Below, piece by piece: positions 54,499 to 64,000 of a DNA stretch of 64,000 nucleotides; position 1 is the stretch's first letter; each line of letters begins with the position of its first letter. The notes beneath the pieces were generated by a model that worked only from the letters and a program-made list of their open reading frames with translations, was not told the DNA's origin and did not search any database. This DNA comes from Caenorhabditis remanei (lineage: Eukaryota; Nematoda; Chromadorea; Rhabditida; Rhabditidae): positions 186,001 through 250,000 of the forward strand of contig NW_026526144.1 in NCBI RefSeq assembly GCF_010183535.1. The letters run 5' to 3'. The position numbers and the translations under genes are program-made.

Positions 54499-57400
54499 AT
54501 GCATAATTCATCAACAACAGAAGGATTCATCTTTGAGGTATATATTAATAGAGTAATATTTTCATGAAATTGTGAGTTTTAGGAACAAGTGGGAGGTGCT
54601 AGAGTTCGCTTGATAAGTAAAAATGTTAAGAAAGCAGAAGGCCGTTTTCGTGGAATTGTGGAACTAGTGACACTCTCCATCGAGTTACCTACAACTATGA
54701 CATCTCACCCCCAAGCAGCCGAACTATTTTCGGAAACATTGGTGGAATTAGCAAAACGACACGACCCATTCAAAACAGCTAACACAATGGTTGGAATAGC
54801 AATAGATTCAGAAGAAAACCCGACATCAATCATCGGCATACCACTTCGCGAGATCAGAAAAGTCACCACTGAGGAAATTGTTACAAATCTAAGCAGAATA
54901 TCTCAATCAAATAAGTCTCCACTTGAATTGGATATTCCAAAGCTGGTTGTAACATTCACATACGTCAATCCTCAGACGGGAAGCGGAAAAAGAAAGTTTG
55001 ACACGGGCTCAATACTGGAACTAACTGCTTTCGAAAAGCGACAAAAACTTGAAGAGCTGGACACGGAACTTTTTAATGATTCGGAAACAAACAAGGCAAA
55101 ACAAACAAGATCGAACATTATGCCGAATGAAGGTGAAGTTTAAATAATCATTCAATATAACTAAATAAATTTTGCAGTTCTCGAGGATTGTCTACCGCAT
55201 GCGTTGTATCAAGCTCAAATGTACCATGAGTGGAAACTATGTCAATCAGTAGAGAATTCGAAGAGATACCGTAGTTCAATCCGAAAATCTTATAAACGCC
55301 CAGGTATCTGTACTCATGTTTATGAGGCAGTTCAGAAAATGAAAGAAGTAAGCTGACAAAAACATAGAATTCCTTCAATCAATTTATTTTCCAGAGAGCA
55401 GGAATGACGAAATGCAGCAACTTTGATCGCCTGGACATAGAGCAATTCCAAAAGACAGTGTTTGGAGGACAATACCAAATCACGTGCTTTGTCAAAACCT
55501 CCAAAGTACCTTACTATGTTGGCCCATATCTCGGACCAGGAAAACAACTCGTTTTATATCTAAGTGATGGTCATTATAGTGGAGTGAGAAGTGTTTGTGC
55601 ATTACTGAAGACAAGGTTTTACTGTTTTCTATGCAATACAAGGTACACAAATGCATCATCTCACTACAGTTGCCCACTGATTCATCGTTTGTGCGGTAAA
55701 TCAAACTGTCCAAAAACAAAGAAAGGAGAAGAAATTAGATGTGAATCATGCACGGTACTTTTCCATTCCCAAGAATGCTATGATAACCACAGGAAAAAAG
55801 GTAATGTGAAATGAGAATATCCAACATATGTATTGTATTCTTACAGGACCAAATGGAGGAAAAAGTCGTTGTGATTATACGAAAGCTTGTAAGAAGTGTA
55901 ACGGTATATACTATACGAATAAAAATAAAGATGCCCACAAATGTGGCGAGAAGTGGTGTTATCGATGTAACTGTAAGAGAACCAAAAAACATGATTGTTT
56001 TATGCCGAAGTCAATCAAGAATGAGAAGAAACTAACTAGACAACGAGTGTACTTTGACATAGAGGTAGTGTATATTTGTATTAATGTTTTAACTGTTTCA
56101 AAATTTCAGAGTAGAGCAGATGAAAAGACAGGACAACAACACCCAGTTCTATTTGTTGCTTTGCGGTGCTGTCCAAATTGTTCAACAGTAATTCCAAAGG
56201 ATGTCAGCATAACTAAAAAAGAAATATGCGAAAAATGTGCTCCTGATGGTCGTTTGAAGATAATAGAATGCATTTCACAACGTAATAGAGATGTAAATGT
56301 AGCTCAAGAACTAACGAAATGGCTTTTTGCGGATCATCACAGAGGTAGAGTGGTAGTAGCCCACAATGCATCGGGGTGAGTTTAAATTAAATGTTTTTCA
56401 TCCTTATATGGGTTATTTAGATATGACGCACAATTCATACTCGAACAGATGATTTCAAGCAACAAAGCAACACCGAAACTGATTCTGGAAGGAACAAAAT
56501 TAATTTTCATGGAACATAATGGTGTACGACTGTTGGACTCTATGAAGTTTTTAACGATGAGTCTCGCAGCTATGGGAAAAGCTTTTGAAATTGACTCAGT
56601 CAAAGGGTAAGAAAACGTTAATTTTCAATTTGTACATTCGTAATTTTCAGAGATTTCCCGGTTCTTTTTATCAAACCAGATCATTACGATTATGATGCCG
56701 ACATCCCAGATGAAAAGTGGTATGATCTGAACAACAAAACATCCTCTGTCAAGAAGCAAATACTAAGTTTTTTGGAAAGTCAGAAAAATGTTCCTCAGAA
56801 GTTCAATTTCTATAACGAAATTGTGAAGTATTGTTACAATGATGTCTATATTTTATCGAAGGCAATGAACATTTTCGAAACAGAATTTGAACAAATGACC
56901 AACGTGTGTCTGTTAGAGGTAAAAAACAGCTAGTAATATGCCTTATACGGTATTTATTCATTACAGGAATCTACTACAGCTGCGTCAGCTGCGGCAGTGG
57001 TGTTTAGAAGAAATCATCTTGACCCAGCAAAACCCATAGTCCTTGATGAAAAACCATCTGTTTCGAAAACCAGCTCGGTTGTCAGCCAGAAATATCTCGC
57101 ATGGTTCAGTCAAAAAGAAGGAGTACAAGTTAACATGTCGACAACTTATGGGGAAGAAAAGGTTGAAATAAATTCTAAAAATAACTAAAAACTAATAATT
57201 TACAGATTGGTAAATATAGAGTAGACGGTTTTGTACCACCGTGTGAAAAATATCCAAAAGGTTTGGTAATCGAATTTCAAGTAAGTTGCACTTATACCAT
57301 AGTATTCCATTACATCAGTTGCAGGGATGTTATTGGCATGCTCATGATTGTACGTACGCTGAAGAATCTGTGATATCTGGTGAAAGTGCAAGAGATATCA

Positions 57401-59282
57401 GAGCAAGAGACGAGGCAAGATTTGAAGACTTAAAACAAATACACCCAGTAAAGGTAGTATGGGAATGTGAAGTAAATCAAGAACTTCTCAAAGATAGTGA
57501 AATGGCAAAGTTTTTTGAAGAGTATGAGCCTGTGGTATGTACATAGAAGAGAAAAAATAATTTAAACTATACCATTTAAGGGAATACTCCATTGTGAAAA
57601 GTCACTTGTGGGTGGAAGAACAGAAGTGTATCGCTTGCATGCTAACAATGTCCGTCAGTTTCTTCGTTACTTGGATGTAGTGAGGTAGGATATTTTAAAA
57701 CAATCAATATTTTTACAGAAAAATACTTTTTCCAGTCTTTACCCCACTGTAATGAAACACGAAGCATTCCCAATTGGATCACCGGAAAACGTTCAAAGAA
57801 AAGACATGAAAAGTGTGATGACGAAACCAGATGATATACCATTTCGAGGATTCTTGAGTTGTAGAGTATTGCCTCCAAAGAATTTGAAACTTCCAATACT
57901 CCCAATGAAACTATCTGGAAAACTACTTTTTTGTCTTTGCAAGAGTAAGAACTACATTTAATTTTCAATTCAAAGTAGTTATATTTTCAGAATGTGCTGT
58001 TGAAATGTGTAATCAAGAATGCACACACAGTGACGAAGAGAGGTCCTTCAATGGTACCTTTACAACCATTGAACTCCAAAAAGCTCTAAGCTTGGGTTAT
58101 ATCATAACCAACATTTATCACGTGAGTTCAGAAAATAGTTATTTAAATTCCAAACATCTCAAAATTTGTAGGGTTTGAAGTATAATAATTGGGTACAAAA
58201 CGATGAAAAAGGTGAAGGTGGACTCTTTACGTCTTATATAAATCAGATGATGGAAGAAAAAATTGTAAGTTTTCATACAACATTCAACATTTTTTAGATA
58301 GAAAAAGATTATTTCAGTATAGTTCCGGCTGGCCTTCAAATGTCAAGACCGATGAAGAGAAGGATGCGTTCTGTAAAGCTTATTTGGAAAAGGAACACAT
58401 ACACCTGACTGACCAAAGACGTTTCAAGAAAAACCCAGGAAAACGTGCCGTAGCTAAACTGATGCTCAATTCATTGGTAATAATTTGTTTTATTACCTTT
58501 TCTAATTTTATAATTTTGCAGTGGGGTAAATTTGCACAGAACGTCGATCGAGAAACTACAACAATCATCACTGATCCGTGCGAGTTTTGGAATCTGGTGT
58601 ATGACACCAGTGTAGTTATTTCCATCGTCCGATGTGTAAATGATGTTCTTGTTGTTAAACATCGAAAACAACAGGAAACACTCCAGAGTTTGAAGACAAG
58701 TGCCATGCAACTTGCATCCTACACAACATCTTATGCCCGTCTTCGACTTTACCGATTTATGGAAATGGTTGGTGGAGAAAACATAATCTACACAGGTTTG
58801 TTATTGCGAAATAGCTCAAAAATATATTTTGTATTTTCACAGACACTGATTCCATCATCTACGCAGTACCAGAAGGTACAAAAGACCCGTTGGAAATGGA
58901 AGTTGGACCTTATCTCGGACAGCTTACTGACGAATTAAGTGGCGAGATGACGGAGTTTGTCAGTCTAGGACCAAAGACTTATTGCTACAGAGACCTAATG
59001 AAAAACAATGAAGAGAAGATTGTCAGAAAGGCCAAAGGAATTACGATGAGTTCACAGGTTGAGAAGTATGTAAACTTCGAAATGATGAGAGCGATGGTTG
59101 ATGAAGCCATCAATAACACCGGAGAGCGAACGGAACATCTTCTACCTCAACACACTATTCGTAGAGATAATTCTCACAAAATGTATAGTAAAAACACTGA
59201 AAAGGTATTTAAGTATACATTTAACAAGAGAAGACTCTTAGGCGATGGGACTACATTACCATTTGGTTACTGTCAACTTTGA
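54499..59282 (+). CDS. Protein-primed family B DNA polymerase (Maverick-type), multi-exon
   Basis: The first exons are 54499-54537, 54583-55132, 55178-55347, 55395-55800 and from 55847; about 16 exons with introns of about 45 bp follow, all readable. Order: an N-terminal domain shared with the small upstream gene; a Cys-rich region with several CxxC pairs (about 55625-55990); 3'-5' exonuclease motifs YFDIE (56050-56064), HNASG/YDAQF (across the intron at about 56375) and YCYNDVY (about 56829); polymerase motif A SLYPTVM (about 57736-57756); motif B KLMLNS/WGKF (across the intron at 58480); and motif C YTDTDSII (across 58795/58843). All catalytic residues are present. The stop is at 59280-59282 and AATAAA is at 59503. 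It would copy the element's linear DNA. Confidence 0.88.
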
Positions 59283-61034
59283 ATTTGTTTATTTTTTGTT
59301 TGGTTTTATAAAAAGGCACCAGGAAAGAACACTTGTTTCTACCACCAAAACTTTTTTTTTTGTTGTATTTGATTATTTATCCAGGTTTAAAATACATTAC
59401 TGTTTGATCCAAGAAGTCCATTGATTATTTTTTAGTTTAATTTGTATAATTTCTCACATTTTCCCTGTATATAGATGTATAATTAAAAAATTTTCTGTTT
59501 GTTAATAAAGTTAATTTCATCCAACCTATTTAAAAATAAAAATGGAAAACTGATACAAATAGAAATATTCCGATAAAAGTTATTCGGAAACGGATAGGTT
59601 TCACTTGATGTGTAAGAATCAAATCTCATATACGGTAAACGTCACTTGTTCAAAAAGAAACTCATTTGACGGCTGATAGTGTAGTGAAGAAAGATATCTA
59701 TTTAACTTTTTAAAACATACATAACCTAATTCCACTTCTCTTTGTTTTCTTTTTTTTTAATTCATCAAGTCCAAATACTTTTTCGAAAAGTTTAATACCT
59801 ATCATATAAGAATATCTTTTTTATATTTCGCAATGTTCAATTATTAAAGTCCCCTTCAAACCTGAAATATTTTTTTTTTCTAATCAATTTTTTAAAAGAA
59901 ATAACTAGTATAGTTTCCCTCAATAAGAATAGAGTGGTTGTATTATGTGCCTTCACAAATTGTGACACACTTTTTCCCTCTTTCCCACCAATGTGAGTCA
60001 TGTTTGGTTAGTTCACCAAGGCCTTATGTTTGTGAATCATGACGCAAACTGTGTGCACATTAATTTTAACATAAAATATAAAATGAGTGATAGAAATATA
60101 ATTTAACTCCATATTCCAAAGTATAAATCTTCCAAGTCTACTGAAAAATAAACGAAAAATATTATTCTAATTTGAATAATATACGAACTTGGTAAAAATA
60201 AAAAATAAATGTATTGTTTTTCTGGAATTTTTAATAAAAATTATCAGATATTTCATTTCTTTCAGGACTTTTTCAAGTATTTTTTAATTATCTAGATGAT
60301 CATTTCAATCAAAAATGTTAAAGTATAGAGAGAAATGAACGAAATATGCATTAAAATAGCAGAAATGAGCCAAAATTCGAAAAGTAAACTTCTGAAATAT
60401 CCTAACTAATACAAATTTTGTACGGTTTTCAAACAAAACAAAAAATATTCTCCAAATTTAGTACGATTTTTACGAAATATACTAGAAAAATTATGAAAAA
60501 TAGGTTTAGGTTGATTGTTTTTCTGGGATTTTTATTAAGAGGTATCAGATATTTTCGTGTTTTCCGTGCTTTTTCAAATAATTTTAAATGTCTAGATGAA
60601 TTTTCAGATGAAAAATGTAAAAATGGTGATATAAATTTAGAGAAAAGTGTTGAATTACCGGAAATATTAAGTAATTTCAAAGTTAACTTCTAAAATAAAC
60701 AAACAGTAGTGCAAATTTTGTGCTGTTTTTAAACAAAACAAAAAATATTCTCCAAATTTAGTACGATTTTACGAAATATACTAGAAAAATTATGAAATAA
60801 ATAGGTTTAAGTTGATATTTTTCCGTAATATCATAATATTAATCAGTTTAAAATTAAATTTCTACGCGAAATAACATTTAATTTACATAATTTAGTACAA
60901 TTTTATGAATTATACTAGAAAAATTATGAAGAAATAGGTTTAGATTGATATTTTTACGTTACATCATAGTAATAATTAGTTTAAAATTTAATTTCCATGT
61001 GAAATATCACTTGAGAAACCGTATACCAACCAAC
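58696..61034 (+). repeat. Left arm of large palindrome
   Basis: Mirrors 61661-64000 with only occasional differences: positions pair so that they sum to 122,695 or 122,696. It includes the last exon of the polymerase and 1.7 kb of AT-rich DNA without genes (59283-61034). The arm probably extends left of 58696, its mirror being outside the window. Confidence 0.93.
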
Positions 61035-61660
61035 GAGAGAAGTATGGGGGTACGCTGAGCACCATTTTAATTTCGCATGCTGCGCTCTCTCACTCTCTCG
61101 TCGTGTGAGAGAGCTTCTCTGCGCTCTCTCACTCTCTCGCCTGTCTGCCCCCTCTTTCTCTAACATTGTCTCTAATTATGTTTTCTTTTGAGACGACCAC
61201 TTGCCTAATTGATTTTGATGAGTCATACTTTCCCAACCTCTATCCTTTAATATGTTTTTTGAGAGCCTCTATGGGTCTTGAACCCTCAACTATCCGACTG
61301 TTGACTCAGACCCTAACCGCTAACACTAAGTGTGTAAGTCAGACCGACCGTCTTCATGTGGTTTATATATTCACCCGTCTCGGTCGGTCAGAGCAAATAG
61401 AGAGAGGGGCAAAGATTTCAAAACTGATAGAATGTAAGGCCCCTCTCTTTCATGTCGACACACTTAGTGATATCGTCTGAGTCAACAGTTTCTAGAGGCT
61501 CAAAAACATATTAAAGGATAGAGGTTGGGAAAGTATGACTCATCAAAATCAATTAGTCTAGTGTTCATCTAAAAAGAAAACATAATTAGAGACAATGTTA
61601 TAAAAAGAGGAAAGCTTATTTTCCGAGAGGTGAGAGGGTCTGTACCCCCACACTTCTCTC
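61035..61660. repeat. Palindrome centre with end-like motifs
   Basis: Both sides open with GAGAGAAGT(A/G)TGGGGGTAC pointing inward, the same motif as the element's left end at about 51994. The interior is a partly diverged inverted repeat with blocks absent from one side: a GCGCTCTCTCACTCTCTC run at 61080-61135 and a tRNA-like stretch at about 61270-61325. No gene. Confidence 0.8.
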
Positions 61661-64000
61661 GTTGGTTGGTATACGGTTTCTCAAGTGATATTTCACATGG
61701 AAATTAAATTTTAAACTAATTATTACTATGATGTAACGTAAAAATATCAATCTAAACCTATTTCTTCATAATTTTTCTAGTATAATTCATAAAATTGTAC
61801 TAAATTATGTAAATTAAATGTTATTTCGCGTAGAAATTTAATTTTAAACTGATTAATATTATGATATTACGGAAAAATATCAACTTAAACCTATTTATTT
61901 CATAATTTTTCTAGTATATTTCGTAAAATCGTACTAAATTTGGAGAATATTTTTTGTTTTGTTTAAAAACAGCACAAAATTTGCACTACTGTTTGTTTAT
62001 TTTAGAAGTTAACTTTGAAATTACTTAATATTTCCGGTAATTCAACACTTTTCTCTAAATTTATATCACCATTTTTACATTTTTCATCTGAAAATTCATC
62101 TAGACATTTAAAATTATTTGAAAAAGCACGGAAAACACGAAAATATCTGATACCTCTTAATAAAAATCCCAGAAAAACAATCAACCTAAACCTATTTTTC
62201 ATAATTTTTCTAGTATATTTCGTAAAAATCGTACTAAATTTGGAGAATATTTTTTGTTTTGTTTGAAAACCGTACAAAATTTGTATTAGTTAGGATATTT
62301 CAGAAGTTTACTTTTCGAATTTTGGCTCATTTCTGCTATTTTAATGCATATTTCGTTCATTTCTCTCTATACTTTAACATTTTTGATTGAAATGATCATC
62401 TAGATAATTAAAAAATACTTGAAAAAGTCCTGAAAGAAATGAAATATCTGATAATTTTTATTAAAAATTCCAGAAAAACAATACATTTATTTTTTATTTT
62501 TACCAAGTTCGTATATTATTCAAATTAGAATAATATTTTTCGTTTATTTTTCAGTAGACTTGGAAGATTTATACTTTGGAATATGGAGTTAAATTATATT
62601 TCTATCACTCATTTTATATTTTATGTTAAAATTAATGTGCACACAGTTTGCGTCATGATTCACAAACATAAGGCCTTGGTGAACTAACCAAACATGACTC
62701 ACATTGGTGGGAAAGAGGGAAAAAGTGTGTCACAATTTGTGAAGGCACATAATACAACCACTCTATTCTTATTGAGGGAAACTATACTAGTTATTTCTTT
62801 TAAAAAATTGATTAGAAAAAAAAAATATTTCAGGTTTGAAGGGGACTTTAATAATTGAACATTGCGAAATATAAAAAAGATATTCTTATATGATAGGTAT
62901 TAAACTTTTCGAAAAAGTATTTGGACTTGATGAATTAAAAAAAAAAGAAAACAAAGAGAAGTGGAATTAGGTTATGTATGTTTTAAAAAGTTAAATAGAT
63001 ATCTTTCTTCACTACACTATCAGCCGTCAAATGAGTTTCTTTTTGAACAAGTGACGTTTACCGTATATGAGATTTGATTCTTACACATCAAGTGAAACCT
63101 ATCCGTTTCCGAATAACTTTTATCGGAATATTTCTATTTGTATCAGTTTTCCATTTTTATTTTTAAATAGGTTGGATGAAATTAACTTTATTAACAAACA
63201 GAAAATTTTTTAATTATACATCTATATACAGGGAAAATGTGAGAAATTATACAAATTAAACTAAAAAATAATCAATGGACTTCTTGGATCAAACAGTAAT
63301 GTATTTTAAACCTGGATAAATAATCAAATACAACAAAAAAAAAAGTTTTGGTGGTAGAAACAAGTGTTCTTTCCTGGTGCCTTTTTATAAAACCAAACAA
63401 AAAATAAACAAATTCAAAGTTGACAGTAACCAAATGGTAATGTAGTCCCATCGCCTAAGAGTCTTCTCTTGTTAAATGTATACTTAAATACCTTTTCAGT
63501 GTTTTTACTATACATTTTGTGAGAATTATCTCTACGAATAGTGTGTTGAGGTAGAAGATGTTCCGTTCGCTCTCCGGTGTTATTGATGGCTTCATCAACC
63601 ATCGCTCTCATCATTTCGAAGTTTACATACTTCTCAACCTGTGAACTCATCGTAATTCCTTTGGCCTTTCTGACAATCTTCTCTTCATTGTTTTTCATTA
63701 GGTCTCTGTAGCAATAAGTCTTTGGTCCTAGACTGACAAACTCCGTCATCTCGCCACTTAATTCGTCAGTAAGCTGTCCGAGATAAGGTCCAACTTCCAT
63801 TTCCAACGGGTCTTTTGTACCTTCTGGTACTGCGTAGATGATGGAATCAGTGTCTGTGAAAATACAAAATATATTTTTGAGCTATTTCGCAATAACAAAC
63901 CTGTGTAGATTATGTTTTCTCCACCAACCATTTCCATAAATCGGTAAAGTCGAAGACGGGCATAAGATGTTGTGTAGGATGCAAGTTGCATGGCACTTGT
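61661..64000 (-). repeat. Right arm of large palindrome
   Basis: Reverse complement of 58696-61034, cut only by the window edge. It lets the polymerase 3' end appear a second time on the minus strand. Confidence 0.93.
63414..64000 (-). CDS. Second copy of PolB, C-terminal part, partial
   Basis: The last exon (63414 to about 63853) and the start of the preceding one are identical at protein level to the copy ending at 59282, including motif C. The rest lies right of the window. It is presumably complete if the palindrome extends. Confidence 0.85.

Larger units (their letters stand above)
51994..64000 (+). mobile_element. Maverick/Polinton-related PolB element, continuing off window
   Basis: The left end is placed where the integrase frame of the LTR element breaks, at GAGAGAAGTATGGGGGGTA. 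Inside are a small gene, a complete family B DNA polymerase gene of protein-primed type and about 1.7 kb of AT-rich DNA. The sequence then reads backwards as a palindrome. No integrase, ATPase, capsid or protease gene typical of Mavericks appears in the 9 kb of this half. The exact end and target duplication cannot be fixed without the other end. Confidence 0.7.

Noticed and set aside
61266..61330. Possible tRNA gene on the minus strand
   Set aside because: A B-box (GGTTCAAGACC) is present, but the A-box is poor and no acceptor stem forms; kept only as a tRNA-like note.
60418..62277. Paired 91-residue and 83-residue frames in the AT-rich palindrome arms
   Set aside because: Chance open frames in AT-rich DNA, duplicated by the palindrome; no recognisable domain or gene signals.

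Overview
The window comes from a nematode nuclear genome, almost certainly a Caenorhabditis species other than C. elegans. The evidence is a tandem array in which a 119-nt eukaryotic 5S rRNA gene (+ strand) alternates with an SL1 spliced-leader RNA gene (- strand), together with short introns ending in TTTTCAG and nematode transposon families. The usual unit is 925 bp. I count 20 5S genes and 18 intact SL1 genes, plus three broken SL1 pieces. There is no ordinary single-copy host gene: everything outside the array units is mobile DNA, most of it inserted into the array.

Layout. 1-4091: NeSL-type non-LTR retrotransposon (- strand, 3' part outside the window) joined to an SL1 leader. 4092-4863: diverged array unit. 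4864-5432: NeSL 3' tail. 5433-9083: array with an 0.88-kb tail of a second NeSL family in one SL1 gene (7101-7976). 9084-14737: a NeSL-related chimera with zinc fingers and a Ulp1 protease but no reverse transcriptase, split by a 1,212-bp foldback element. 14738-15997: array. 15998-22267: two-gene EnSpm/CACTA-like DNA transposon. 22268-23842: array. 23843-27546: Kolobok-like transposon with TTAA duplication. 27547-33955: array. 33956-39280: 5'-truncated NeSL with Ulp1, RT and endonuclease, carrying a hAT-like MITE in its 3' UTR. 39281-44969: array. 44970 to about 51993: Ty3/Gypsy-like LTR retrotransposon with a Gag, Env-like, protease, RT, RNase H order, cut in its integrase by the next element. 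About 51994 to beyond 64000: a Maverick/Polinton-related element with an intact protein-primed-type DNA polymerase B gene, which enters a large palindrome centred near 61,348.

How the parts relate. NeSL elements use the SL1 locus as their genomic target; two junctions share one site a few bases past the leader, and others lie beside degenerate leader copies in the spacer. The array units are nearly identical, so homogenisation continues despite the insertions. The most unusual items are the palindromic PolB element, the RT-less NeSL chimera that carries another family's 3' tail, the SL1-leader-like cassettes in every spacer, the Env-like domain placed between Gag and protease, and an intact second gene of unknown function in the CACTA-like element.
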